Shown here piece by piece: positions 53,922 to 62,185 of a DNA stretch of 64,000 nucleotides (its first letter is position 1; each line of letters opens with the position of its first letter). The stretch lies in contig NZ_RJVJ01000001.1 in assembly GCF_003751605.1 (NCBI RefSeq), positions 5,332,001 through 5,396,000 on the forward strand, written 5' to 3'. The translations under genes were made by a program, and so were the position numbers. The notes under the pieces are model-generated. The model ran no database searches and was not told where the DNA came from. It saw only the letters and a list, made by a program, of their open reading frames with translations. This DNA comes from Kitasatospora cineracea (lineage in GTDB: Bacteria; Actinomycetota; Actinomycetes; Streptomycetales; Streptomycetaceae).

Positions 53922-54683
53922 TCAGCGCCCGCCGACCTCGGCGAGCCGGGCGAGCAGCAGTTCGGCGGTCTCCGCGGGGCGCTCCAGCGCGGGCAGGTGC
54001 CCGGCCCAGGGGAGTTCGCGGTGCTCGGCGTCCGGCAGCAGGGCCGCCAGGTCGGCGGCGATCCGGCGGAAGTCGTCCAGGTCGTGCGCGCCGGAGTACA
54101 CCAGGGTGGGCGCGACCGCCGCCCGCAGGTCGACCTCGACCCGGGCCGGGAGGACCTCCTCCTCGGGCGCCAACTGCACCTCGTACGCGTGCCGCTGCAT
54201 CGTCCGGACCTTCGCCCGGGCCGCCTCGTCCGCGTCCGGGCCGAGCCAGGTGTCCACCATCAGCTCGACCGCCTCGTCCAGTCGGCCGGACTCGACCAGG
54301 CCGACCTCCAGCTCGTCCAGCTCCAGCAGTTCGGCGCTCGGCTCGTGGTCCGGGCTGCCCGGGCAGAGCAGGGTCAGCGAGCCGACCCGGTCGGGGTGGC
54401 GGGCCGCGAACTGGAGGGCGATCCGGCCGCCGAAGGAGGAGCCGACCAGGGCCGCCCGCTCGATGCCGAGTTCGTCCAGCAGCTCCGCCAGATCGGTCAG
54501 GTTGTCGTACGGGCGGTCCGCGCAGGGGGTCTCCCCGAAACCGCGGAAATCGCACCGCACCACGCGGTACCCGGCCTCGTGCAGGGCGTCCCACTGCCCG
54601 TCCCACATCCGCCGGTCGCAGACGGAGGAGTGCAGCAGGACTACCGCGGGGCCGCTTCCAGCCACCTCGTGAGTGATCGTCAT
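53922..54683 (-). CDS. Alpha/beta-hydrolase
   Basis: A 253-residue soluble hydrolase. The oxyanion segment VVLLHSSVCDRRMWDGQWDA, nucleophile elbow ALVGSSFGGRIAL (Ser), acid near VYSGAHDLDDF and His in LPWAGHLPALERP complete the usual triad. ATG 54683 gives a normal N-terminus. It resembles the broad 3-oxoadipate enol-lactonase/haloperoxidase-like group, so no substrate is proposed. It is divergent from the endonuclease VIII gene. Confidence 0.9.
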   Translation of the reverse strand: MTITHEVAGSGPAVVLLHSSVCDRRMWDGQWDALHEAGYRVVRCDFRGFGETPCADRPYDNLTDLAELLDELGIERAALVGSSFGGRIALQFAARHPDRVGSLTLLCPGSPDHEPSAELLELDELEVGLVESGRLDEAVELMVDTWLGPDADEAARAKVRTMQRHAYEVQLAPEEEVLPARVEVDLRAAVAPTLVYSGAHDLDDFRRIAADLAALLPDAEHRELPWAGHLPALERPAETAELLLARLAEVGGR

Positions 54684-54800
54684 TCCGCCGACCGTAGAGC
54701 AGGAGCGTGCCGCCGACCAGGGATTTCCGCTGCGGGCAGAGCCCGGGGCGCGGACGAGGGCGGGGGTGGCGCTGTCGCAGGCGGGCGGCATGATGGGGGG

Positions 54801-55592
54801 GTGCCCGAAGGAGACAGCATCTACCTCGTCGCCACCCAGCTGAACCAGGCGCTCGCCGGTCACGTGCTGACGGTGACGGACTTCCGCGTTCCCGCCCACG
54901 CCACCGCCGACCTGACGGGGCGCCGAGTGCTGCGGACGGTGCCGCGCGGCAAACACCTGCTGACCAGGTTCGAGGGCGGCGTGACGCTCCACACCCACCT
55001 GCGGATGGACGGCCGCTGGCGGACCTTCCGGCCCGGCGAGCGCTGGAGCAGCGGCCCCGCGTTCCAGATCCGGGCGGTCCTCGGCACCGAGCACGGCACC
55101 GCCGTCGGCTACCGGCTGCCGGTGGTCCAACTGCTGCGCAGCGACGAGGAGCACCGGGTGGTCGGCCACCTCGGCCCCGACCTGCTCGGCCCGGACTGGG
55201 ACGCCGACGAGGCGCGCCGCCGCCTGCTCGCCGACCCGCGCCGCCCGGTCGGCGCGGCCCTGCTCGACCAGCGCAACCTGGCCGGCCTCGGCAACGTGTA
55301 CGCCAACGAGCTGGCCTTCCTGGCCGGTGTCACCCCCTGGCTGCCGGTCGGCGAACTGCCCGACCCGGAGCGGCTGCTGCACCGCGCCCGGCAACTGCTG
55401 GACGCCAACAAACTGCGCCCCGGGCACGTCACCACCGGCGACACCCGGCCCGGCTCCCAGCACTGGGTGTACGGCCGGGCCCGCCGCACCTGCGTGCGCT
55501 GCGGCACCCCGATCCGCACCGCCAAGCACGACCGGGACCGCATCGCCTACTGGTGCCCGCGCTGCCAGCGCGGCCCCGCGCCGACCGCCTGA
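54801..55592 (+). CDS. nei: Endonuclease VIII / formamidopyrimidine-DNA glycosylase family
   Basis: A 263-residue Nei-type DNA glycosylase/AP lyase. After removal of Met the N-terminus is PEGDS, with catalytic Pro and Glu. The H2TH motif region reads LLDQRNLAGLGNVYANELAF, and a C-terminal zinc finger has CVRCGTPI and YWCPRCQ. It would remove oxidised bases from DNA. GTG 54801 puts the catalytic Pro at position 2, which decides the start. The PEGDS form is that of actinobacterial Nei2-like proteins. Confidence 0.92.
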   Translation: MPEGDSIYLVATQLNQALAGHVLTVTDFRVPAHATADLTGRRVLRTVPRGKHLLTRFEGGVTLHTHLRMDGRWRTFRPGERWSSGPAFQIRAVLGTEHGTAVGYRLPVVQLLRSDEEHRVVGHLGPDLLGPDWDADEARRRLLADPRRPVGAALLDQRNLAGLGNVYANELAFLAGVTPWLPVGELPDPERLLHRARQLLDANKLRPGHVTTGDTRPGSQHWVYGRARRTCVRCGTPIRTAKHDRDRIAYWCPRCQRGPAPTA

Positions 55593-55662
55593 CGGGCTCC
55601 GGGCCTCCCCGGGCTCCCCGGCGGGCGCAGGCTCTCCGGGCGGAACGCGGGGCGAAGGCGGT

Positions 55663-56295
55663 TCAGTCCCGCTCCACCAGCGCCGGGTGCCGGGGGTCCT
55701 CGACCCGCACCGTCAGGTCGGCCAGCTCGTCCGGGCCGGTCTCGGTGCGGTAGCGTTCGAACGCGGGCAGCGTCCAGCGCTCGGCCTCCGGGGTGCGGCG
55801 GGCCAGCGCGGCGGCGGACTGGGTCAGGTGCACCGTCAGCTCGAACGGCAGCCAGCGGCCGAGCAGGAACGGCCCGTCCAGCAACAGCACGCCGCGCGGC
55901 GGGAGTTCCACGTAGCGGGCCCGGGTGGCGCGGTCGGTCTCCCGGTCCCAGTAGGTGGGCAGCACGCGGCCGTCGCCGCCCGGTTCGAGCGGGTCGAGGA
56001 CTTCGCGGAGCAGCGCGCCCTGGTCCAGCCACAGGTCGTGGAAGGCGTCCGGATCCTCCTTGCCGTACTCGAAGCGCACCGACGCCGGGCGCAGGAAGTC
56101 GTCCGCCGACACCCGCCGCACCGGCCGCCCGAGCAGGCGCAGCGGCTCCACCAGGGCGTCCGCCAGCCGGCCCGGCCCGGTGGCCGCCGCGCCGTCGACC
56201 GCGACCCGCAGCCGCCGGTCGTCGTCGGCCAGTTCGTGGATCCGCCCCACGAGCAGCTCGGCCAGCCGCTCCGGGGAGATCGGGGTCACCCGCAC
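55663..56295 (-). CDS. Uridine-kinase-like P-loop protein
   Basis: A 210-residue protein annotated by resemblance to actinobacterial uridine kinases: ADDFLRPASVRFEYG, then LREVLDPLEPGGDGRVLPTY and PPRGVLLLDGPFLLGRWL. The expected P-loop reads VAVDGAAATGPGRLA, which lacks the Gly-Lys-Ser/Thr of Walker A. The actinobacterial branch often shows such a changed loop, so kinase activity is doubtful. GTG 56295 follows GAAGGGAG by ten bases. It is divergent from the HD gene across a repeat array. Confidence 0.75.
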   Translation of the reverse strand: MRVTPISPERLAELLVGRIHELADDDRRLRVAVDGAAATGPGRLADALVEPLRLLGRPVRRVSADDFLRPASVRFEYGKEDPDAFHDLWLDQGALLREVLDPLEPGGDGRVLPTYWDRETDRATRARYVELPPRGVLLLDGPFLLGRWLPFELTVHLTQSAAALARRTPEAERWTLPAFERYRTETGPDELADLTVRVEDPRHPALVERD

Positions 56296-56442
56296 CGGAC
56301 GATCACTCCCTTCGGTCAACCGGACTATACGTCGCGGCACCTGAGGGACCGTCCGCCGACCGGCCGCCGACCCGGCCCGTGCGACACTCCGGTGCAGTGG
56401 AGCACTCCGCCCGGAGCACTTCACCCGTAGTGCCCCGGGCGG

Positions 56443-56498
56443 AGCACTCCAGACAGAGCACTCCAGACAGAGCACTCCAGGCAGAGCACTCCAGACGG
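56443..56498. repeat. Four 14-bp direct repeats
   Basis: The unit AGCACTCCAGACAG occurs exactly at 56443-56456 and 56457-56470 and with one or two changes at 56471-56484 and 56485-56498. A related GGAGCACT motif also occurs just before the array. The array lies in the control region shared by two divergent genes and ends 28 bases before the HD start codon. It could be multiple regulator sites or a slippage product. Confidence 0.85.
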
Positions 56499-56526
56499 AG
56501 TGGAGAAGTGGAGAAGGGGAGACCGC

Positions 56527-57039
56527 ATGACCGCCGCACCGCAGCTGACCCTCGACCAGGTCGACGCCCTGGCCGCCCGCGCGCACGCCGGCCAGTACGA
56601 CCGGATCGGGGTGCCCTACGTGGAGCACGTGCGCGCGGTGGCCGCGGGCGTCGCCCCGTTCGGGACGGGGGTGCGGATGGCGGCGCTGCTGCACGACGTC
56701 CTGGAGGACACCCCGGTCACCGCCGGGGAACTGCTCGCCGCCGGCGTGCCCGCCGCCGTGGTGGCGACCGTCCGGCGGGTGACGCGGACGGCCGGGACGG
56801 ACTACCGGACGATGCTGCTGGACGTCGTCACCGACCACGCCGCCACCCTGGTCAAGATCGCCGACAACGCGCACAACTCCCGCGCCGACCGGGCCGCGCT
56901 GCTCCCGGCGGCGGACCGGGCCCGGCTGGCCGAGCGCTACCGGGCCGCCCGGGCGGTGCTGTGGCCCGCCGTCGCGGCGGCGGACGTCCGGACGATCGTC
57001 GGTACGGTCAACCCGGACCTGCTGGCCGAACTCGACTGA
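56527..57039 (+). CDS. HD-domain phosphohydrolase (RelA/SpoT-hydrolase-like)
   Basis: A 170-residue HD protein. YVEHVRAVAAG supplies the first His, AALLHDVLEDTPVT the HD pair with the ED of the SpoT/MESH1 group, and VKIADNAHNSRAD the last Asp/Asn. Length and motifs fit small stand-alone hydrolases related to the (p)ppGpp hydrolase domain. Whether it acts on (p)ppGpp or another nucleotide is not known. GGGGAGA lies just upstream of ATG 56527. Confidence 0.88.
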   Translation: MTAAPQLTLDQVDALAARAHAGQYDRIGVPYVEHVRAVAAGVAPFGTGVRMAALLHDVLEDTPVTAGELLAAGVPAAVVATVRRVTRTAGTDYRTMLLDVVTDHAATLVKIADNAHNSRADRAALLPAADRARLAERYRAARAVLWPAVAAADVRTIVGTVNPDLLAELD

Positions 57040-57098
57040 GCCCGCCCGCGGAGGCACGCTGGAGGGAGCAGCGGGGGTTCTAGAGCGAGGAGCCCGGG

Positions 57099-57278
57099 AT
57101 GTCCGAGATGAGCGACAGGCTCGAAGAGAAGGCCCGGCGGGACGAGGACGACATCCGCGCCGCCGACCCCGAGGAGGGCGTCACCTCCTACCAGACGATG
57201 CACGCGTGGGAGGAGTCCCGGGCGGAGGGCGACCCGGACACGGACCGGCCGGAGCGGCAACCGGAGGAGCGGCGGTGA
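57099..57278 (+). CDS. Small acidic protein, 59 aa
   Basis: A short highly charged protein (MSEMSDRLEEKARRDEDDIR ... PERQPEERR), predicted disordered. GGAG lies before ATG 57099. Its TGA overlaps the GTG of the DUF1876 gene (GTGA), so the two are expressed together. No family is recognised. Confidence 0.65.
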   Translation: MSEMSDRLEEKARRDEDDIRAADPEEGVTSYQTMHAWEESRAEGDPDTDRPERQPEERR

Positions 57279-57583
57279 GCGGGCACGCGGCGGCGCCCGA
57301 ACCGCACAGCGCCGAGTGGTCGGTCCGGCTGCGGGTGGTCGAGGTCGGCGACCTCACCCAGGCGCACGCCGTCCTGGACACCGGGGTCAACCTGATCGAG
57401 GTCGAGGCCGAGGCGCACCGCAGCCGGACCGACCCCGCCGACCCGGAGATCGGCGACGAGCTCGCCGTCGGCCGGGCCCTCACCGCCCTCGGCCAGCAGC
57501 TGATCCACCGCGGCTCCACCGCCGCCGAGTCCGCCGAGTCCGCCCGCCGCCGCGACGTGCCGCCCGCGGACAGCGCCTGGTGA
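57275..57583 (+). CDS. DUF1876 protein
   Basis: A 102-residue protein. WSVRLRVVEVGDLTQAHAVL, an internal stretch of Asp/Glu/Arg, and EIGDELAVGRALTALGQQLI near the C-terminal third match DUF1876, a small actinobacterial domain. In the family there is usually a double-stranded-RNA-binding-like alpha/beta fold; function is unknown. It is translationally coupled to the acidic protein upstream and ended by the hairpin at 57629. Confidence 0.85.
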   Translation: MSGHAAAPEPHSAEWSVRLRVVEVGDLTQAHAVLDTGVNLIEVEAEAHRSRTDPADPEIGDELAVGRALTALGQQLIHRGSTAAESAESARRRDVPPADSAW

Positions 57584-57628
57584 CGCCCCCGCGGCCGGCG
57601 CGCGGAACAGCCGGACCGCGACCTTCCC

Positions 57629-57660
57629 CGCCCCCGGCCGGACCCCTCCGGCCGGGGGCG
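57629..57660. terminator. Hairpin between DUF1876 and a convergent gene
   Basis: CGCCCCCGGCCGG (57629-57641) pairs perfectly with CCGGCCGGGGGCG (57648-57660) over a 6-base loop. It stands between convergent genes and probably serves both. Confidence 0.8.
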
Positions 57661-57761
57661 CACCACGGTCCACCCGCACCCGGGCCACCGGCGGGAGGGC
57701 GCACGAAACCCGGGTCGCGGCCGACGGGTGCGTCGGCGGCGGCCCGGGCGGGGCGGTCCGG

Positions 57762-58040
57762 TCAGGCCTGTGGCGCCGTCGCACCACCGCCCGTCTTCAC
57801 GGCCTCCACCATGTGCTGGTGCACCTCGCGCGCCGCCGCCTCGTCCGCGGCGGGCACGGGGCTGCCCTCCACGGTGAACCAGTCGAGCGCGCCGCTGTAC
57901 TGCACGGTCAGCCGCGCCTCGCCCTCGATCCACATGGTGTGCACCGTCAGGTCCCCGGTGATGACGCCGATCTCCACGGTCTTCACACCGCCGTGACCGG
58001 ACAGAATCCCCTGAGTGGTCCAGGTTGCCCAGGTGTTCAC
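57762..58040 (-). CDS. Hypothetical protein, 92 aa
   Basis: Begins with GTG 58040 seven bases after GGGAGCG. The sequence is beta-rich (VEIGVITGDLTVHTMWIEGE, then LTVQYSGALDWFTVEGSPVP) followed by a helix with VHQHMVEAVKTGG. No signal peptide. Such small proteins are common in Streptomyces but have no assigned role. It is divergent from the FHA-ABC exporter. Confidence 0.7.
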   Translation of the reverse strand: MNTWATWTTQGILSGHGGVKTVEIGVITGDLTVHTMWIEGEARLTVQYSGALDWFTVEGSPVPAADEAAAREVHQHMVEAVKTGGGATAPQA

Positions 58041-58185
58041 AAGCCCGCTCCCATCCGCCGCCCAACGGGCCTCTCGGTCCCGACCCCACAGGTACCCGAT
58101 CCGCGGCGGCCGCTTCCCACTGTCACCCGAAGGGCCGAAAACCGCCCCCCGGGCGGGTGCCCGGCGCGCGGTCTAGCATCGACCT

Positions 58186-60570
58186 ATGGGAGAGCGAGAG
58201 GCTGCGCTCACCGCGCCGAAACTGATCCTCGAAACCGGCAGCGACTCGACGGTCATCACCCCGAGCCGCAGGTACGCCCTCGGACGCGACCCCACCAGCG
58301 ACATCGTGCTGACCGATCCCCGGGTCTCCTGGCACCACGCCGAACTGCACGTCGGCGACGGCCACTGGATCGTCGACGACACCGGCTCCACCAACGGCAC
58401 CTACGCCGCCGACGGGCACCGGGTCATCCACCTGGAGATCGGGCCCGGCACCGTGCTCTGCCTGGGAAGTCCCGGCGACGGGCCGCGCTGCACGTTCAGC
58501 GCGCTGCCCGAACCGACCGCCGTGCACCCGCTGCCCGGCCGCCGCCCGTCCGCGCTGACCGCCATCACCGGCTCGTTCCGGCCACCCTCCAGCGTCCGCC
58601 CGCTGCCGGCCAAGGTGGTGCGGATCGGGCGCGGCCCCGACAACGACCTGGTGGTCGGCGACCTGACCGTCTCCCGGCACCACGCCGAACTGCGCGCCGT
58701 GCCCGGCGGCCGCTACGAGATCGCCGACCTGGACAGCCACAACGGCACCTACCTGAACGGCCGGCCGGTGCGACAGGCCCCCGTCGGGCCCGGGGACCTG
58801 GTCGGAATCGGCCACTCGGTGTTCTGCCTGGTCGGCGACGAACTCCAGGAGTTCGTCGACACCGGCGACATCGACCTCGACGTGGCGGACCTCACCGTCC
58901 AGGTCGCGGACGGCCGCACCCTGCTCGACCAGGTCACCTTCCCGGTCGGCCAGAAGTGCCTGCTCGCGGTCGCCGGACCCAGCGGCGCCGGCAAGTCCAC
59001 CCTGCTCAACGCGCTCACCGGACTGCGACCCGCCGACCGCGGCACCGTCCGCTACGACGGCCGCGACCTCTACCGCGACTACGCCGAACTGCGCCGCCGG
59101 ATCGGCCTCGTCCCGCAGGACGACATCCTGCACACCCAACTGCCCGTCCGGAAGGCCCTGTCGTACGCCGCCGAACTGCGCTTCCCCGACGACACCGCGC
59201 CCGAGGAACGGGCCGCCCGGGTCGAGGAGGTGATCGACGAGCTAGGCCTCGGCAAGCGCGCCGACCAGGTCATCTCCAGCCTCTCCGGCGGCCAGCGCAA
59301 GCGCGTCAGCGTCGCCCTCGAACTGCTCACCAAGCCGTCCCTGCTCTTCCTCGACGAGCCCACCAGCGGGCTCGACCCCGGCATGGACCGGTCCGTGATG
59401 CAGATGCTGCGCGGCCTCGCCGACGACGGGCGCACCGTCGTCGTGGTCACCCACAGCGTGCTCAGCCTCGACCTGTGCGACCGGCTGCTGCTGCTCGCCC
59501 CCGGCGGCCGGACCGCCTGGTACGGGCCGCCCGGCGAGACGCTGGAGCACTTCGGCTTCGCGCACTGGCCGGACGCCTTCGAGGCGTTCGAGAACCAGGC
59601 CGACCGCGACTGGGCCGGCGACTTCCGGGCCTCCGAGCCCTACCGCAAGTACGTCAGCGGCCCGGCCGGCGGCGTCGGCGACTGGCCCGGCGCGCTCGCC
59701 CCCGCCCCCGCCGAACGCGCGCTGCCCGCGGACGCGACCCCCGCGGACCCGCCCCGGCCGCGGCGCTGGCGCAAGCAGGTCGGCACGCTGTGCCGCCGGT
59801 ACGCCAGCGCGCTCGCCGCCGACCGGACCTTCCTCGCCGTGATGATCGCGCTGCCGTTCGTCATGGGCGCGATGGCGCACGCCCTGGCCGGCAGCCGGCT
59901 CGACCAGAACAGCGCGCTGAACGCGCTGCTGATCCTGTGCGTCGGCGGGGTGCTCACCGGCGCCGCCAACGCGGTGCGCGAACTCGTCAAGGAACGGACC
60001 ATCTACCAGCGCGAACGCGCCGTCGGCCTGTCCAGATCCGCGTACCTGTGCTCGAAGGTCGTCGTGCTGGGCACCGTCACGACCGTCCAGTCGGTGGTGC
60101 TGACCATGGTCGCGCTGATCGGCGTGAAGCTCGGACCGCGCAGCAGCGGGGTGTTCCTGCCACCGCTGCTGGAGATCACGCTGGCCGTGGTGCTGCTCTC
60201 GATCACCGCGATGATGCTCGGCCTGCTGATCTCCGCACTGGTGCGGAAGGAAGAGGTGACCATGCCGCTGCTGGTGCTGGTCGCCATCGTCCAGGTGGTG
60301 TTCTGCGGGGCGCTGCTGCAGCTCGACCACGTCCCGGTGCTCAACCAGCTGTCCTGGCTGGTCCCCTCCCGCTGGGCGCTCGGCGCGATGGCCGCCACCA
60401 TCGACCTGCACGCGATCGTCCCCGGCGCGCTCACCGACGACCCGCTGTTCGCGCACCGGCAGGGCGTCTGGCTGCTCGACCTGGGCATGCTCGTCGTGCT
60501 GTCCGTCGCGTACGGGCTGGTCGTCGCCCGGCTGCTGCGCCGGCACGAGCCCGCCGTGATGCGGCGGTAG
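58186..60570 (+). CDS. FHA-FHA-ABC transporter fusion (ABC-2 permease)
   Basis: A 794-residue fusion. Two FHA domains come first (about residues 20-100 with RYALGRDPTSDIVLTDPRVS, and 145-225 with RIGRGPDNDLVVGDLTVSRH), then an ABC ATPase with GPSGAGKSTLLNAL, signature SLSGGQRKRVSVALELL and Walker B LLFLDEPTSGLDPGM, and finally an ABC-2 type membrane domain with about six segments (540-790). FHA domains bind phosphothreonine, so a Ser/Thr kinase, such as the one at 61078, may control transport. Three bases separate it from the next gene. Confidence 0.93.
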   Translation: MGEREAALTAPKLILETGSDSTVITPSRRYALGRDPTSDIVLTDPRVSWHHAELHVGDGHWIVDDTGSTNGTYAADGHRVIHLEIGPGTVLCLGSPGDGPRCTFSALPEPTAVHPLPGRRPSALTAITGSFRPPSSVRPLPAKVVRIGRGPDNDLVVGDLTVSRHHAELRAVPGGRYEIADLDSHNGTYLNGRPVRQAPVGPGDLVGIGHSVFCLVGDELQEFVDTGDIDLDVADLTVQVADGRTLLDQVTFPVGQKCLLAVAGPSGAGKSTLLNALTGLRPADRGTVRYDGRDLYRDYAELRRRIGLVPQDDILHTQLPVRKALSYAAELRFPDDTAPEERAARVEEVIDELGLGKRADQVISSLSGGQRKRVSVALELLTKPSLLFLDEPTSGLDPGMDRSVMQMLRGLADDGRTVVVVTHSVLSLDLCDRLLLLAPGGRTAWYGPPGETLEHFGFAHWPDAFEAFENQADRDWAGDFRASEPYRKYVSGPAGGVGDWPGALAPAPAERALPADATPADPPRPRRWRKQVGTLCRRYASALAADRTFLAVMIALPFVMGAMAHALAGSRLDQNSALNALLILCVGGVLTGAANAVRELVKERTIYQRERAVGLSRSAYLCSKVVVLGTVTTVQSVVLTMVALIGVKLGPRSSGVFLPPLLEITLAVVLLSITAMMLGLLISALVRKEEVTMPLLVLVAIVQVVFCGALLQLDHVPVLNQLSWLVPSRWALGAMAATIDLHAIVPGALTDDPLFAHRQGVWLLDLGMLVVLSVAYGLVVARLLRRHEPAVMRR

Positions 60571-60573
60571 CGC

Positions 60574-61071
60574 ATGGGCCCGCCCGACGGCTTCCGGCCC
60601 ACCCACGTCGTCCCGGCCGACGGCCTGCCGACCTGGACCTCGCCCGACCCGGCCGCCGCCGGGGTGCCGCTCGACCCGCTGCTGCCGGTCGCGCTCGCCG
60701 AGGCCAACGGCAACTGGGCCCGGATCGTCTGCTCCAACGGCTGGACCGCCTGGGTCGACGGACGGCTGCTGGTCGCCCTCCCGCAGCGCCCCCCGGCCAC
60801 CGGCGGACCGCTCGCCACCACCGACGACCCGCGCCCGCTGCTCGCCGCCCTGGAACGCTCGCTGGCCACCTACCGGCGGCTGGTCGACGACTGGGCGGCC
60901 GGCCGGATCGACCTGGAGACCTTCCGCGACGGCACCCGCGACCTGCGGCTCGGCGCGGTGCTGGACGGCTCCGACGCCTGGCTGCTCGACCTCGACCGGG
61001 GCCGCTGGTACTACTGCGACGCCGCCCAGCTGCAGACCTACGCGACCGCCGACCGCGACGGCCGGAGCTGA
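60574..61071 (+). CDS. Hypothetical protein with SH3-like N-terminus, 165 aa
   Basis: The first 75 residues (VVPADGLPTWTSPDPAAAGV ... LAEANGNWARIVCSNGWTAW) look like a bacterial SH3-type beta barrel of the kind found beside FHA and kinase genes. The C-terminal part is helical, with LERSLATYRRLVDDWAAGRI. It starts three bases after the exporter stop and ends six bases before the kinase start, so the three are one operon. Its role may be as an adaptor. Confidence 0.7.
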   Translation: MGPPDGFRPTHVVPADGLPTWTSPDPAAAGVPLDPLLPVALAEANGNWARIVCSNGWTAWVDGRLLVALPQRPPATGGPLATTDDPRPLLAALERSLATYRRLVDDWAAGRIDLETFRDGTRDLRLGAVLDGSDAWLLDLDRGRWYYCDAAQLQTYATADRDGRS

Positions 61072-61077
61072 CCCCCG

Positions 61078-62061
61078 ATGCCAGGGGAGCCACCGGAGCA
61101 GCCGTCCCTGGCCGCCGCCGCACCCGGCGAGCTGGACGGGCGGACGCTGGCCGGCTACCGGCTGGAGCACGTGCTGGGGCGGGGCGGGATGGCGGTGGTC
61201 TACCGCGCCGAGGACCTGCGGCTCGGCCGCACCGTCGCGGTCAAGCTGCTGGCCCCCGAACTGGCGCGCAACGAGACCTTCCGGCAGCGCTTCGTCCGCG
61301 AGTCGCACGTCGCCGCCTCGCTCGACCACCCGAACATCGTCCCGGTGTACGACGCGGGCGAGGTCGAGGGCGTGCTGTACCTGGCCATGCGGTACGTGCG
61401 CGGCCGCGACCTGCGCGCGCTGCTCGACCGGGAGGGGCCGCTGACGAGCGCCCAGACCGTGCGGATCGCCGTCCAGGTGGCCAGCGCGCTGGACGCCGCG
61501 CACGCCCACGACCTGGTCCACCGGGACGTCAAACCCGGCAACGTGCTGATCGCCGAGGGCACCGACCCCGACCACCCCGAGCACGCCTACCTGACCGACT
61601 TCGGGCTGACCAAGAAGTCGCTCTCGCTGACCGGCCTGACCAGTGTCGGCCAGTTCGTCGGCACGCTCGACTACGTGGCCCCCGAGCAGATCTCCGGCAA
61701 GCCGGTGGACGGCCGCTGCGACGTGTACAGCCTGGGCTGCGTGGTGTTCGAGATGCTCACCGGCGGCCCGCCCTACCGGCGCGACGACGACCTGGCCCTG
61801 CTCTGGGCGCACCTCAACGACCCGCCGCCGGACGTCCGGGAGCAGCGCGCGGACCTGCCCGCCGGGGTGGGCGCGGCGCTGCGGCGGGCGATGGCGAAGC
61901 GGCCCGGCGAGCGGTACGGGAGCTGCCTGGAGTTCGTCGCGGCGCTGCGGGCCGGGGCGGGGGCGGGGGCGGTGCGGGTCGCTCCGCGGGCGGGGGAGGT
62001 GCCGCGGCCGGACGGGCCGCCGAGGCCGCCGGCCTGGGCGCGGCCGGTGTTCGAACCCTGA
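61078..62061 (+). CDS. Soluble Ser/Thr protein kinase
   Basis: A 327-residue Hanks-type kinase. It shows the Gly-loop LGRGGMAVVYRAED, Lys56 in VAVKLLAP, HRDVKPGN (catalytic Asp150) and DFGLTKK (Asp174), then VAPEQISGKPVDGRCDVYSL. There is no transmembrane or PASTA segment; after the kinase domain only 40 Pro/Arg-rich residues remain. As last gene of the FHA-ABC operon it probably phosphorylates the linked exporter or an associated protein. Confidence 0.93.
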   Translation: MPGEPPEQPSLAAAAPGELDGRTLAGYRLEHVLGRGGMAVVYRAEDLRLGRTVAVKLLAPELARNETFRQRFVRESHVAASLDHPNIVPVYDAGEVEGVLYLAMRYVRGRDLRALLDREGPLTSAQTVRIAVQVASALDAAHAHDLVHRDVKPGNVLIAEGTDPDHPEHAYLTDFGLTKKSLSLTGLTSVGQFVGTLDYVAPEQISGKPVDGRCDVYSLGCVVFEMLTGGPPYRRDDDLALLWAHLNDPPPDVREQRADLPAGVGAALRRAMAKRPGERYGSCLEFVAALRAGAGAGAVRVAPRAGEVPRPDGPPRPPAWARPVFEP

Positions 62062-62185
62062 ACCCGGACTCCCCCGTCTCCGGGGTGTAACGATCGATGG
62101 CATGCACCTTTCAAAGCCGAGCGTTTGCTGACAGTCTGCCCCTCGGCCGGGGCCCCCACAGACCCTGGCGACCGAGAGGAGCACC

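Noticed and set aside
56443..56498. Possible CRISPR array
   Set aside because: The repeats are directly abutting 14-mers without spacers, and no cas genes are present.
57813..62090. A 1,425-codon plus-strand open frame
   Set aside because: It is an Arg/Pro/Gly-rich shadow of the FHA-ABC, SH3-like and kinase genes read in the correct frames.
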